The notes under the pieces are model-generated. The model searched no databases, had not been told where the DNA came from, and worked only from the letters and a program-made list of their open reading frames with translations. Positions 20,372 to 29,192 of a stretch of DNA of 64,000 nt are shown here, one piece after another (the stretch's first letter is position 1; each line of letters begins with the position of its first letter). Source of the DNA: Limnobacter sp. 130 (GTDB lineage: Bacteria; Pseudomonadota; Gammaproteobacteria; Burkholderiales; Burkholderiaceae_B). The stretch is from positions 496,001 through 560,000 of the forward strand of contig NZ_LR732328.1 of NCBI RefSeq assembly GCF_902506325.1, in the 5' to 3' direction. A program made the translations under genes and the position numbers.

Positions 20372-20773
20372 TTACTTGCTTGATGCCAATGCCAGCCTGC
20401 TTGGCACCACTTCTTCACTTTCGTGATGCAGGGTACCGTCAACAACAGCACCTGGATGCATCTCTAATGCCCTATATCTTACGTCACCTGAGACATTTGC
20501 GGAAGGGTGTAGTTCCAGAAGCTGATTGGCTTCTATCGGTCCTTCGATCAGGCCGCTGACCACCACATGGCCCACGCGCACGCTGCCACGCACTTTGCCG
20601 GTCTCGGAAATGACCAAAAGTGATTGTGAGCTTTCATCGGCCACCACGTTGCCGTCCACCTCGCCGTCAATGCGCAGGCCACCTTTGAAATGCAAATCTC
20701 CTTTGAGCACCATGTCGGCACCAACCAAACTTTGAATAGGCAGCAGTCGCTTTGTATTTTTCTTCGAAAACAT
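20372..20773 (-). CDS. Bactofilin (polymer-forming cytoskeletal protein)
   Basis: A 133-residue bactofilin: a short basic N-terminus, then a central right-handed beta-helix domain with regularly spaced glycines and hydrophobics (GADMVLKGDLHFKGGLRIDG, GKVRGSVRVGHVVVSG) and a short tail. Bactofilins self-assemble into filaments without nucleotide and organise envelope processes such as peptidoglycan synthesis. The gene is 12 bases after a membrane-anchored coiled-coil protein gene and 21 bases before erpA; the pairing with the coiled-coil protein suggests the two work together at the membrane. Confidence 0.92.
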   Translation of the reverse strand: MFSKKNTKRLLPIQSLVGADMVLKGDLHFKGGLRIDGEVDGNVVADESSQSLLVISETGKVRGSVRVGHVVVSGLIEGPIEANQLLELHPSANVSGDVRYRALEMHPGAVVDGTLHHESEEVVPSRLALASSK

Positions 20774-20785
20774 GTGTAAACCCCT

Positions 20786-21502
20786 TCACAGTTTGATAGT
20801 TGATTGGGCGCGAATGGCACCCGCATCCAGAATTCTCATTTCTACGCTTTGCAGCTTGCTGTCTTCCGGAAGGGAAAACATGCCCGATACCCTTGAAAAA
20901 CGGGTCAGTGTGATTTTGAACTGGGGATCTTCTGAAGACTCTGCGTTCGGTAAAACTATGACACTGGATCCGTCTTTGTTCAACACTTTAATCAAGACCT
21001 GCACATTCAGGGTAATCTCCGGGCGCTGGCTACCCTGAATCACGAGTGCTTTGTAGCGGTATTGACCAGGAACCGTGTCCTTGTTCACTTGCAAACGCTT
21101 TAATGAAATAGCCCCCTGGAGGCTGCCCGGAATAAAACCTTCAAAAAATGCCAAGTCCTCTTTTAATTTCGCATTTTCTGACTCCAGGTTGCTGATCAGC
21201 AAATTCAACTTGCTGCGCGCCTCCTTGTCCAGTTTCACCAGCTCATTGGTACGTGAAATATCTTCCTGCATCTCGATGGTTTTGGTTTGAAGCTCAGCAA
21301 GTTGAGCATTCAACACTTCGATTTCCTGCGTAGAAAACAAGCCCTGTATAACGTTGCCTTTGGGGCCCCACAGCGCATAGGCAGCGCATGCGCCCAAAAT
21401 GACAAGGCCCAGCAGCAGGCCATAAGCGAATGCAAACCTGGAGGATCGTTTAACTCCCGGAAGCAGTGTTCGACGTGAATGATGTGTTTTTTTTGGGTTC
21501 AA
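20786..21502 (-). CDS. Membrane-anchored coiled-coil protein (DUF6776-like)
   Basis: A 238-residue protein of unknown function. Residues 1-20 are basic, residues 24-46 form a single membrane helix, residues 58-115 look like a coiled coil rich in Glu, Leu and Lys (EIEVLNAQLAELQTKTIEMQ), and the rest is a beta-rich domain likely in the periplasm. The family (DUF6776) is regularly found between argC and a bactofilin in betaproteobacteria, as here. A role as membrane partner of the bactofilin is inference. Confidence 0.8.
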   Translation of the reverse strand: MNPKKTHHSRRTLLPGVKRSSRFAFAYGLLLGLVILGACAAYALWGPKGNVIQGLFSTQEIEVLNAQLAELQTKTIEMQEDISRTNELVKLDKEARSKLNLLISNLESENAKLKEDLAFFEGFIPGSLQGAISLKRLQVNKDTVPGQYRYKALVIQGSQRPEITLNVQVLIKVLNKDGSSVIVLPNAESSEDPQFKITLTRFSRVSGMFSLPEDSKLQSVEMRILDAGAIRAQSTIKL

Positions 21503-21520
21503 ACTACGAAATCCTGATTA

Positions 21521-22564
21521 TTAAGGCGACAGCGGCAGCTGTTCCAAACCCATGTGTTCGGGCAGGTCAAACATCGCATTCATGGCCTGAACGGCCTGGC
21601 CTGCAGCACCTTTTACCAAGTTGTCGATCACTGAGACAATGACCAGGGTGTCGCGGCCTTGCGGGCGATGCAATGCAATGCGCACAAAATTTGAGCCGCG
21701 CACTGACTTGGTTTCTGGGAGGGAGCCCTTTGGCATCACATCCACAAAGTACTCTTTGGCATAGTGCTGCTCGTAAAGTGCCTGAATGTCGGTGTTTTTG
21801 CCCTGTTCGTTCAGTTTCACGTACGTGGTTGCCAAAATACCGCGCACCATGGGCACCAAGTGGGGGGTAAAAGTAATCTGGGTTTTCCGGCCCGAGATCA
21901 ATTCCAGGCCTTGTTCAATTTCTGGCAAGTGGCGGTGGCCGCTTACTCCGTAGGCTTTAAAGCTTTCAGCAGCCTCCGAGAACAAAGAGCCTACCGTGGC
22001 TTTGCGGCCAGCACCGGAAACGCCCGATTTGCAATCGGCCACAATGCTGCTTTCGTCGATCAATGGCGTATCCGCAACAAGGAGTGGCTTCAAGGCCAAT
22101 TGCACGGCAGTGGGGTAGCAACCTGCCAGACCCACCAGTTTGGCTTTCTTGAGCTCAGTGCGGGCCGACTCCACCAGGCCATAACAGGCTTGGCTAAGTA
22201 GTTCGGGTTCAGAGTGTGGCATGCCGTACCACTTTTCAAATTCAGCGGTATTTTTCAGGCGAAAATCTGCGCCCAGGTCGATGACACGAATGCCAGCGTT
22301 CACCAGTTCAGCGGACTGGGCCATGGCCACGCCGTGGGGTGTGGCGAAAAACACCACGTCACAATCTTTCAGTGATTCAAACTTAGGCTCTGTAAAAGCA
22401 ATGTTCACGCGCTTGCGCAGGGCAGGGAACATGTCGGCCACAGGTTGGCCCACTTCGCCGCGCGATGTGATTGCTTTCAGTTCGGCCTGCGGATGCAGGG
22501 CCAACAGGCGAAGAAGTTCAGAGCCTGTGTAACCGGTTCCGCCGACAATGCCTACCTTGATCAT
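21521..22564 (-). CDS. argC: N-acetyl-gamma-glutamyl-phosphate reductase
   Basis: ArgC (347 aa) makes N-acetylglutamate semialdehyde with NADPH, the third step of arginine synthesis. The dinucleotide-binding loop [17 protein letters not shown] starts at residue 5, FFATPHGVA and the active-site cysteine segment [13 protein letters not shown] follow. ATG 22564 is used; upstream in-frame sequence runs through the rpsI terminator. It lies downstream of rplM-rpsI, and argD, argF and argG are elsewhere in the window. Confidence 0.97.
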   Translation of the reverse strand: MIKVGIVGGTGYTGSELLRLLALHPQAELKAITSRGEVGQPVADMFPALRKRVNIAFTEPKFESLKDCDVVFFATPHGVAMAQSAELVNAGIRVIDLGADFRLKNTAEFEKWYGMPHSEPELLSQACYGLVESARTELKKAKLVGLAGCYPTAVQLALKPLLVADTPLIDESSIVADCKSGVSGAGRKATVGSLFSEAAESFKAYGVSGHRHLPEIEQGLELISGRKTQITFTPHLVPMVRGILATTYVKLNEQGKNTDIQALYEQHYAKEYFVDVMPKGSLPETKSVRGSNFVRIALHRPQGRDTLVIVSVIDNLVKGAAGQAVQAMNAMFDLPEHMGLEQLPLSP

Positions 22565-22584
22565 GACTAATCCTTGTGCTGAAA

Positions 22585-22614
22585 AGAAAAAAAGCCGCAC
22601 ATTTGTGCGGCTTT
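22585..22614 (-). terminator. Terminator after rpsI
   Basis: A 10-11 bp stem (AAAGCCGCAC / GTGCGGCTTT, 22591-22614) is followed in the minus direction by a long T-run. It lies between rpsI and argC, so it ends most ribosomal-protein transcripts before argC. Confidence 0.88.
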
Positions 22615-22676
22615 TGATTGTAACCCAGCTGGGAGGGCTGCTGGGTGTAAGCGTACTTTGATTATTAACGCTTGGT

Positions 22677-23069
22677 TTATCGCTTGGAGAACTGTTTGCG
22701 ACGACGAGCGCCACGCAGACCCACTTTCTTACGTTCAACTTCACGCGCGTCACGAGTAACCAAACCTGCTTTGGACAGAGTTGGCTTCAGTTCTGCGTCG
22801 AAGTCGATCAAAGCGCGAGTCAGGCCGTGACGAACTGCACCAGCTTGGCCAGTTTCGCCGCCGCCGCGCACGTTGACTTTGATGTCAAAAGTTTCAACGT
22901 TCTCGGTCAATACCAAAGGTTGACGTGCAACCATTTGGCCTGTTTCGCGAGAAAAGTATTCAGTCAAAGGCTTGCCGTTCACGATGAACTGGCCAGTACC
23001 TTTTTTGATAAAAACACGGGCCACTGAGCTTTTGCGGCGACCGGTTCCGTAATTGTATTCACCAATCAT
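22677..23069 (-). CDS. rpsI: 30S ribosomal protein S9
   Basis: S9 (130 aa) sits in the 30S head with its C-terminal tail reaching the P-site tRNA. The N-terminal [14 protein letters not shown], the [15 protein letters not shown] segment and the basic ending RRRKQFSKR with terminal Lys-Arg are all typical. It follows rplM by 8 bases, the universal rplM-rpsI pair, and is followed by a terminator. Confidence 0.99.
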   Translation of the reverse strand: MIGEYNYGTGRRKSSVARVFIKKGTGQFIVNGKPLTEYFSRETGQMVARQPLVLTENVETFDIKVNVRGGGETGQAGAVRHGLTRALIDFDAELKPTLSKAGLVTRDAREVERKKVGLRGARRRKQFSKR

Positions 23070-23077
23070 GGTTCACC

Positions 23078-23506
23078 TCAGATTTCAAGTGGCTTGGGTT
23101 GTTGTGCGGAATGCGGGTGCTCTGCTTCAGCGTAGATCTTCAATTTCTTGATCATCGCATAGCCCAGAGGACCTTTTGGCAACATGCCTTTCACTGCTTT
23201 CTCCAGCGCGCGGCCGGGGAAGCGTTCTTGCATCTTGTCAAAGTTTGTTTCGTAAATACCGCCTGGGTAACCAGAGTGACGGAAATACTTTTTGTTCAGG
23301 CCTTTGGTGCCTGTAACACGCAATTTACCGGCGTTTACAACAACAATGAAGTCGCCTGTGTCGATGTGCGGTGTGAACTCAGGTTTGTGTTTACCACGGA
23401 GGCGGCGTGCAACTTCACTGGCTACACGTCCCAACACCTTGTCGGTGCCGTCGATCACAAACCACTCTTGTTTAACCTCACCGGGTTTCGCTGAGTAGGT
23501 TTTCAT
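23078..23506 (-). CDS. rplM: 50S ribosomal protein L13
   Basis: L13 (142 aa), an early 50S assembly protein. [30 protein letters not shown] and the C-terminal [26 protein letters not shown] segments are classic; only parts are needed for recognition. The ATG at 23506 is preceded by an AAGGAAA-type ribosome binding site. The leader of about 110 bases carries a predicted promoter at 23621-23650. Confidence 0.99.
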   Translation of the reverse strand: MKTYSAKPGEVKQEWFVIDGTDKVLGRVASEVARRLRGKHKPEFTPHIDTGDFIVVVNAGKLRVTGTKGLNKKYFRHSGYPGGIYETNFDKMQERFPGRALEKAVKGMLPKGPLGYAMIKKLKIYAEAEHPHSAQQPKPLEI

Positions 23507-23620
23507 GATTTTTCCTTAAAGATAAAAAAGTGCTTTTTACCTGTCTCCCTACTTGTACATGCAGCCCACAATTAATATGCAGGTCGGCAGCCGAAGGGCT
23601 CTCCCAACAGGTAACCCGCG

Positions 23621-23650
23621 ATTTTAGCAAAGTTTTTTGCTTTCGGTTAA
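23621..23650 (-). promoter_or_regulatory. Predicted sigma70 promoter of rplM-rpsI
   Basis: On the minus strand, TTAACC (-35, 23645-23650) and TAAAAT (-10, 23621-23626) are 18 bases apart. Start of transcription is expected near 23614, giving a leader of about 108 bases. Confidence 0.45.
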
Positions 23651-23667
23651 ACTTTTTTGAGTGTTGG

Positions 23668-23795
23668 ATAAAAAAAACCCAAGCACTGTGAAGTGCTTGG
23701 GTTTAATCCACCAAAGGAGGAGGGTGGAGGAGACAACTTTGCACTGTGAAAGAAACTCTGCGATTGATGTGTCGTGGTTCATTCAAGTGACTACA
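23668..23795 (-). ncRNA. Candidate small RNA with anti-Shine-Dalgarno hairpin loop
   Basis: A transcript of about 130 bases is predicted between the promoter at 23802-23830 and the terminator at 23670-23704. A 6-bp hairpin UCCACC/GGUGGA (23707-23712 with 23723-23728) shows a 10-base loop CUCCUCCUUU, a near perfect anti-Shine-Dalgarno sequence, and another CUCC lies just upstream. Such loops are known in trans-acting bacterial small RNAs, and a betaproteobacterial family of toxic small RNAs with an anti-SD motif has been described. A 50-codon frame from ATG 23782 reads through the terminator and is less likely to be the product. Membership of the toxic family is inference. Confidence 0.65.
23670..23704 (-). 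terminator. Strong minus-strand terminator of the small RNA
   Basis: A perfect 13-bp stem (AAACCCAAGCACT 23675-23687 / AGTGCTTGGGTTT 23692-23704) with loop GTGA; in the minus direction it ends in eight T. The plus direction has only three T, so it is directional. Confidence 0.88.
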
Positions 23796-23801
23796 ATTTG
23801 A

Positions 23802-23830
23802 ATTCTAGAGACATTTCTGTTGCGGCGCAA
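23802..23830 (-). promoter_or_regulatory. Predicted promoter of the candidate small RNA
   Basis: On the minus strand, TTGCGC (-35, 23825-23830) and TAGAAT (-10, 23802-23807) are exactly 17 bases apart. No gene on this strand follows except the short terminated transcript. Confidence 0.5.
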
Positions 23831-24041
23831 GAGTCTGTTTTTGTTGTCCGAAAAAAGCAACTTATTCCACAATTTAAAAGTGGTTTAAAAAATTCCAACA
23901 AAAACAATAGCTTGTATTTAAAACTAGTGACTGAATAGTTATTTGTTAATTCAATCTAATAAAATAGAGCAGTTTCTCAACTTCTTTTCGCTAAATATTG
24001 TGCAATGCATAATGAGTGATTAATCATAAACAAGGAGCTTT

Positions 24042-24464
24042 ATGGAAGCCGAAGTTAGCTGGTCCGGGTTGCCCGGCATGTCATTTGTGGCCACAACCGG
24101 CAGTGGTCATATGTTGTGTATGGACGGAGCGCCAGATGGCGGGGGCAATAACCTGGCTCCGCGTCCCATGGAAGTGGTGTTGGCGGGCACTGGTGCATGT
24201 ACGGCTTACGACGTGGTGTTGATACTTCGCAAAAGCGGACAAGACATTCGCGACTGCAAGGTGAAAATGAGTGCAGAGCGCGCTGAAGAAGCCCCCAAGG
24301 TGTTTACCCGGATCAATTTCCACTTTCAAGTGATCGGCAGGGGGTTAAAGCCCAATCTGGTCGATCGGGCCATCAAGTTGTCGCACGAGAAGTATTGTTC
24401 AGCGTCTGCCATGCTGGGCAAAACCGCTGAACTGGTGTTCACGCACGAAATTATTGAAGATTAA
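24042..24464 (+). CDS. OsmC-family protein
   Basis: A 140-residue OsmC/Ohr-superfamily protein with the family segments PRPMEVVLAGTGACTAYDVV (first active-site cysteine) and HEKYCSASAML (second cysteine). OsmC-type proteins reduce organic peroxides with the cysteine pair, although this YhfA-like subgroup is less well understood. A good AAGGAG lies 6 bases before ATG 24042. Its stop codon shares the bases TTAA with the stop of the convergent coq7 gene. Confidence 0.92.
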   Translation: MEAEVSWSGLPGMSFVATTGSGHMLCMDGAPDGGGNNLAPRPMEVVLAGTGACTAYDVVLILRKSGQDIRDCKVKMSAERAEEAPKVFTRINFHFQVIGRGLKPNLVDRAIKLSHEKYCSASAMLGKTAELVFTHEIIED

Positions 24465-25147
24465 ATTTTCTGCGCAAGTGTGGTCATGACCTTTGACATG
24501 GCGGTCATGGCCAGTTTTACAGGCATGGGCAAATTGTTGGCGCCCTGGTCAATGGCAGTTTGCCCGTGCTCAATTTCATCCTGGCGCATTTGTTCCAGAA
24601 TTGCCCGTGATTGCTGATCGCCTGCAGGCAACCTGCCCAAGTGGTCATTCAGGTGTTTTTCAACCTGTTTCTCGGTTTCAGCCATGAAACCCAAGCTCAC
24701 CTTGTCGCCCAAGGTGCCTGCTACAAACCCCAAGGCAAACGCGCCGCCGTACCAGAATGGGTTCAACAGACTGGGGCGCGCGCCCAATTGGTCAAGCCTT
24801 TCCTGCGTCCAGGCCAAGTGGTCTGCTTCTTCTTTGGCCGCGTGATCGAACAGGGCTTTCTTTTCAGGATCTTTGCTGGCCAAGGCTTGCGCCTGGTAAA
24901 GCGCTTGCGCGCAAATTTCGCCAACATGGTTGACGCGCATCAAACCAATGACTTGTTCTTTTTCTGCGTCGCTTAACTGCTCGGCACGCAGATTTTGCCC
25001 GGCGGGGTTTGGGCGCTGTGCCACGGGCGTGGCTGCGAGTGTTTTCAGGGCTTTGTCGACTTCATTGAGCACTGCATCCACAGAGGGGAGTTTCGGAAGT
25101 GCAGGCAAACCCGGAAAACCGGGAAAGCGTGGGGGTTGATTTGGCAT
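24461..25147 (-). CDS. coq7: Ubiquinone biosynthesis hydroxylase Coq7
   Basis: A di-iron monooxygenase (228 aa) that hydroxylates demethoxyubiquinol, the penultimate step of ubiquinone synthesis, at the inner membrane. The iron-ligand motifs are in order: MRVNHVGEICAQALYQ, KEEADHLAWT, and late QDEIEHGQTA. A proline-rich N-terminus of about 45 residues precedes the ferritin-like domain. Betaproteobacteria commonly use Coq7 in place of UbiF. The stop codon overlaps that of the convergent OsmC gene. Confidence 0.95.
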   Translation of the reverse strand: MPNQPPRFPGFPGLPALPKLPSVDAVLNEVDKALKTLAATPVAQRPNPAGQNLRAEQLSDAEKEQVIGLMRVNHVGEICAQALYQAQALASKDPEKKALFDHAAKEEADHLAWTQERLDQLGARPSLLNPFWYGGAFALGFVAGTLGDKVSLGFMAETEKQVEKHLNDHLGRLPAGDQQSRAILEQMRQDEIEHGQTAIDQGANNLPMPVKLAMTAMSKVMTTLAQKI

Positions 25148-25308
25148 TACTACGCACCAATCCTGTGTTTTTTCAACGAAGTCTTCATTTTAGCAAGGGA
25201 TACACGTAAAATCCGCGGCAACGCGCAACGATTTACAACGTCCCCGTGTTGGCTCCTGTTTCTGTTCTGAAGCAGGTCTGCTTCATGGTGGCATATTTTA
25301 GGCAAACC

Positions 25309-26652
25309 ATGACTTCCAAGAAAAAACTCTTCATCAAAACCTTTGGCTGCCAGATGAACGAGTATGACTCCGACAAAATGGCCGATGTGCTGGGCGTCTC
25401 TGATGGGGTGGAGCGGACCAATACCCCCGATGATGCGGACATTATTTTGTTCAATACCTGTTCGGTACGTGAAAAAGCGCAGGAAAAAGTATTCAGCGAT
25501 CTTGGTCGAGTCAAGCACCTGAAAAAATCCAATCCCAACCTCATTATTGGGGTGGGTGGCTGTGTGGCCAGTCAGGAAGGCAAGGCGATCGTTGAGCGCG
25601 CACCTTATGTGGATGTGGTATTTGGTCCCCAAACCCTGCATCGCTTGCCGCAACTGATCAAGCAGCGTAGGGACACTCACAGGCCACAGGTTGATATTTC
25701 CTTTCCTGAAATCGAAAAATTCGACAACCTGCCCTTGGCCAAAAACACCGGTGCCACAGCCTTTGTTTCCATTATGGAAGGTTGCAGCAAGTACTGTAGT
25801 TTCTGCGTGGTGCCTTACACACGCGGCGAAGAAATTTCCCGCCCTTTCGACGATGTGCTCATGGAAATTGCTGACTTGGCAGATCAAGGTGTGCGAGAGA
25901 TCAATTTGTTGGGGCAAAACGTGAATGCCTACCGCGGCAAAATGGGTGAAACTGCTGAAATTGCAGACTTTGCCTTGCTGTTGGAATATGTGTCTGAGGT
26001 GCCAGGCATTGAGCGTATTCGTTTTACCACCTCGCATCCCAAAGAGTTTGGTCCGCGCTTAATCGAATCATATGCCAAGCTTCCCAAGCTGGTGGATCAC
26101 CTTCATTTGCCGGTTCAAGCGGGTTCCGACCGCATTTTGGCTGCCATGAAGCGCGGTTACACCGCACTCGAGTACAAGTCAATTATTCGCAAGCTGCGTG
26201 AAATTCGCCCCAATATCTCCATGTCTTCCGATTTCATCGTAGGCTTTCCCGGCGAAACTGAAGCTGACTTCGAGAAAACCATGGATTTGATCAACTCTGT
26301 GGGTTTCGATACCTCTTTTTCCTTTGTTTACAGCCCTCGGCCGGGCACGCCTGCCGCTGATCTGGAAGACGGTGTCGACCAGATCACCAAGCTCAAGCGT
26401 TTGGCCCGTCTACAGAAAACAATTCAAGACCACGCCACCAGCATCAGCAAGTCCATGCTGGGCACGCGCCAGAAGGTGTTGGTGGAGGGACCTTCCAAAA
26501 AAGACCCTGCTGAATTGGCTGGCCGTACCGAGAACAACCGGGTGGTCAACTTTGCCGGTAATCCCCGCATGGTGGGGCAAATCGTTGAGTTGGACATTGT
26601 GGAGGCCTATCCCAACTCCTTGCGTGGACTGGTGCCAATCACGGCTGCCTGA
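25309..26652 (+). CDS. miaB: tRNA-2-methylthio-N6-dimethylallyladenosine synthase
   Basis: MiaB (447 aa) is a radical-SAM methylthiotransferase that adds the ms2 group to i6A37 made by MiaA. The N-terminal UPF0004 domain ([36 protein letters not shown]) holds the auxiliary cluster; [18 protein letters not shown] is the radical-SAM CxxxCxxC site; a C-terminal TRAM domain follows. ATG 25309 matches the usual start [15 protein letters not shown]; a more upstream start at 25246 is less likely. corC follows directly, without the phoH-ybeY pair often found there. Confidence 0.96.
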   Translation: MTSKKKLFIKTFGCQMNEYDSDKMADVLGVSDGVERTNTPDDADIILFNTCSVREKAQEKVFSDLGRVKHLKKSNPNLIIGVGGCVASQEGKAIVERAPYVDVVFGPQTLHRLPQLIKQRRDTHRPQVDISFPEIEKFDNLPLAKNTGATAFVSIMEGCSKYCSFCVVPYTRGEEISRPFDDVLMEIADLADQGVREINLLGQNVNAYRGKMGETAEIADFALLLEYVSEVPGIERIRFTTSHPKEFGPRLIESYAKLPKLVDHLHLPVQAGSDRILAAMKRGYTALEYKSIIRKLREIRPNISMSSDFIVGFPGETEADFEKTMDLINSVGFDTSFSFVYSPRPGTPAADLEDGVDQITKLKRLARLQKTIQDHATSISKSMLGTRQKVLVEGPSKKDPAELAGRTENNRVVNFAGNPRMVGQIVELDIVEAYPNSLRGLVPITAA

Positions 26653-26714
26653 TATCCGTCATTTTTTTCGGTTATCCTTGAGCCGTTATTGTTTGCAGAG
26701 GTTTATCCTCCCCC

Positions 26715-27629
26715 ATGTCAGAATCGAGTCCGTTGCAGGTCCCCAGTAAAAAAGAGCGGGGCCTGCTAGAACGTTTGTCTTCACTGCTACTTCGAGAGCC
26801 AGAGGACAGAGAGCAGTTGCTGGAAGTCCTTCAGCAGGCTCATGAAAGAAACCTGCTGGACGCCGATGCGCTTTCAATGATTGAAGGCGTCATGCAGGTT
26901 AGCGACCTTTCCGCAGGCGACATCATGGTGCCCCGCGCTCAAATGGACGCCATCAATGCCGAAGATTCCATCGATCAAATCGTCGCTTTTGCGGTAGAAA
27001 AGGCTCACTCGCGTTTTCCAGTCTATGAAGGCGAGCGCGACAATGTGATTGGTGTGTTGTTGGCCAAAGATCTTCTGCGCATTCATGCTGATTCTGAGGT
27101 CAATTTGCGCGACATGCTGCGCCCGGCGGTGTTCATTCCCGAAAGCAAGCGCTTGAATGTGCTGCTTCATGATTTCCGCCTGAACCGCAATCACATTGCC
27201 TTGGTGGTCGATGAATACGGTGGGGTGGCTGGCTTGCTGACCATCGAAGACGTGCTTGAGCAAATTGTGGGTGACATTGAAGACGAATACGATTTCGATG
27301 AAGAAGCCGACAATATTGTGAGCTTGGGCGGCGATCAGCTTGGTGTGTATCGCGTCAAAGCCCTGACCACGATTGAGCAGTTCAATGAAACATTTGGAAC
27401 GACCTTTTCAAACGAACATGCGGATACATTGGGCGGACTGTTGACCGACCACTTGGCGCGTTTGCCAGTGCGTGGCGACGTGGTTGAGTCGCCACCTTTC
27501 CGCTTCGAGGTGTTGCGTGCAGATGCAAGGCAGGTGCATTTGCTTCGAGTTCAAAAAATAGAACCTGCTCCAGACTCCCTTGATTCCAACCCATCCGCTG
27601 AAAATTCCGACTCCGACAGGCCCACTTGA
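26715..27629 (+). CDS. corC: HlyC/CorC-family protein (CBS-pair, transporter-associated)
   Basis: A 304-residue cytoplasmic protein with a CBS pair (about 65-190: DIMVPRAQMDAI, FPVYEGERDNVIGVLLAKDLL, EYGGVAGLLTIEDVLEQIVGDI in pieces) and a C-terminal CorC_HlyC domain. It lacks the DUF21 membrane domain. In enterobacteria CorC affects Mg2+/Co2+ efflux and in several bacteria it influences apolipoprotein acylation or envelope traits. The stop overlaps the lnt start (TGATG), so the two are coupled. Confidence 0.93.
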   Translation: MSESSPLQVPSKKERGLLERLSSLLLREPEDREQLLEVLQQAHERNLLDADALSMIEGVMQVSDLSAGDIMVPRAQMDAINAEDSIDQIVAFAVEKAHSRFPVYEGERDNVIGVLLAKDLLRIHADSEVNLRDMLRPAVFIPESKRLNVLLHDFRLNRNHIALVVDEYGGVAGLLTIEDVLEQIVGDIEDEYDFDEEADNIVSLGGDQLGVYRVKALTTIEQFNETFGTTFSNEHADTLGGLLTDHLARLPVRGDVVESPPFRFEVLRADARQVHLLRVQKIEPAPDSLDSNPSAENSDSDRPT

Positions 27630-29167
27630 TGTACTCCTTTTTTGCAGGCGCACTTTTGGGAGCGCCTTGGGCGTTGTCGTTTGCCCCGATTTCATTGTGG
27701 TGGCTAGGGCTGCTGTTGCTTGCGGTGTTGCCATTTGTTGCACTTAAAACACGTCGGCCCTGGCTGACAGGTTTGGCATTTGGCTGGTCGGCTTATGGGG
27801 TTGGTGTTTCCTGGTTGCATATCAGTCTGCATACTTATGGTGGCTTGCCATCGTTGCTGGCCTGGGCGGCTATCGCAGCGTTTACCCTGTATTTGGCACT
27901 TTTTCCTGCCTTGGCGCTGTGGTTCTACAACCGATTTATGTCCACCAATGCAGCATCCCCAACCGGGGAAGTGTTTAATGCGTTGTTGTGGGCTGCGTTG
28001 TGGACCTTCTTTGAGTGGGCCCGGGGTACCTTCATGACTGGTTTTGCCTGGTTGGGTTTGGGCGATGCCTTGGTCGATTCTCCATTTACCAATTTGTTAC
28101 CGTGGCTCGGCAGCTACGGCAGCTTGTTTGTTCTCATGCTGATTGGGCATTTGCTTGTGTCATTTGTGCTTACGCGCCGCAGTGGTTTGGCCTTGGCCGT
28201 GTCCTCTGTGCTGGTCGCTGCGCTGGTATTGGTGCAGTTACCGGTGAAAACCCAAAGTGCAGGCCCGTTGACGGTGGTGGGGGTGCAAACCAATGTGGAT
28301 CAAAGTATCAAGTTTGATCCCGAATTGATTGTGTCGAACATGCAAAAAACCTTTGCCCTTGGCGACACGGCCAAGCATGAGTTGGCCCAGCAAGGCGGTG
28401 GATTGCTTGTGTTTCCGGAAACTGTCAATCCTTTGGTGTGGACCGACACCCCCGAGGAATGGCGAACTACATTTCGTGACTTTGCCACTCCGGGGGAAAC
28501 AGCCGTGGTTATGGGGTCTGCAATTCAAGAGGGTTCACGGTATTTCAATTCAATTGTTATGTTTCAAGGCGATGAGGCGCTGAATGACCTGGAGGTGCCC
28601 AAAATAAGGCACGACAAACGGCATTTGGTGCCTTTTGGTGAATTCATTCCATTGGGTTTCAAGTGGTTTGTTGCCATGTTGAACATGCCCATGGGCGAGT
28701 TCACTTCAGGCTCGGGCCCACTGAAGCCCTTTTTGGTCGATGGCAATGCCTTGGCATCTACCGTGTGTTACGAAGACATTTTCAGTGGGGAGTTTGCAGG
28801 TTTGGTCGCCAATTCCACGCAAGAGCCAACGCTGTTTGTGAATTTAAGTAACCTGGCCTGGTTTGGTCAATCCTGGGCACTCGATCAGCACGCGCAAATG
28901 GGTCGAACCCGGTCTGCCGAGCACCGTAAGCCTGGATTAAGGGTGACCAACACGGGGATGTCTGGCTTTGTGAACGAGCATGGGCAGTGGGCTTTGCGGG
29001 TCGATCCCGGAAAGGCACTGGTGTGGTCGGGGCAAATCGAGGGTCGATTGGGGCAAACCTTCTTTGCGAAGTGGGGCAATCGCCTGTGGTTTTCGATTTG
29101 GGGAGTAGTCCTTCTACTGCTGTGCGTGCGTGAATGGCGCTTGAAGGCTTACAATAGAGCCCATTAA
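27629..29167 (+). CDS. lnt: Apolipoprotein N-acyltransferase
   Basis: Lnt (512 aa) adds the third acyl chain to lipoproteins at the periplasmic face of the inner membrane. The N-terminal half has about six membrane segments; the periplasmic nitrilase domain has the catalytic Glu in FPETVNP (residue 264), the Lys region VPKIRHDKRHLVPFGEF and the nucleophile Cys380 in VCYEDIF; a final membrane helix follows. ATG 27629 overlaps the corC stop by one base. Confidence 0.96.
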   Translation: MYSFFAGALLGAPWALSFAPISLWWLGLLLLAVLPFVALKTRRPWLTGLAFGWSAYGVGVSWLHISLHTYGGLPSLLAWAAIAAFTLYLALFPALALWFYNRFMSTNAASPTGEVFNALLWAALWTFFEWARGTFMTGFAWLGLGDALVDSPFTNLLPWLGSYGSLFVLMLIGHLLVSFVLTRRSGLALAVSSVLVAALVLVQLPVKTQSAGPLTVVGVQTNVDQSIKFDPELIVSNMQKTFALGDTAKHELAQQGGGLLVFPETVNPLVWTDTPEEWRTTFRDFATPGETAVVMGSAIQEGSRYFNSIVMFQGDEALNDLEVPKIRHDKRHLVPFGEFIPLGFKWFVAMLNMPMGEFTSGSGPLKPFLVDGNALASTVCYEDIFSGEFAGLVANSTQEPTLFVNLSNLAWFGQSWALDQHAQMGRTRSAEHRKPGLRVTNTGMSGFVNEHGQWALRVDPGKALVWSGQIEGRLGQTFFAKWGNRLWFSIWGVVLLLLCVREWRLKAYNRAH

Positions 29168-29192
29168 ATCAATCTCAAGAACTTACACTGCC

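Larger units (their letters stand above)
23507..24041. other. Intergenic region between rplM and osmC
   Basis: The only gene-free stretch over 300 bases. From left to right it holds the rplM leader and promoter (to about 23650), a strong minus-strand terminator (23670-23704), a candidate small RNA (23668-23795) with its promoter (23802-23830), and then about 200 A+T-rich bases up to osmC. The last part contains a 10-base palindrome TGATTAATCA (24017-24026) just before the osmC ribosome binding site, possibly an operator. No protein gene is supported here. Confidence 0.7.

Noticed and set aside
23633-23782. 50-codon minus-strand frame starting at ATG 23782 within the small-RNA region
   Set aside because: It reads through the strong terminator stem and T-run, so a full message would rarely be made.
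25150-26037. 295-codon open frame opposite miaB
   Set aside because: Shadow of miaB, which has intact radical-SAM motifs.
29168-29192. FMN riboswitch before ribBA
   Set aside because: Only 25 bases lie between lnt and ribBA, far too few for that aptamer.
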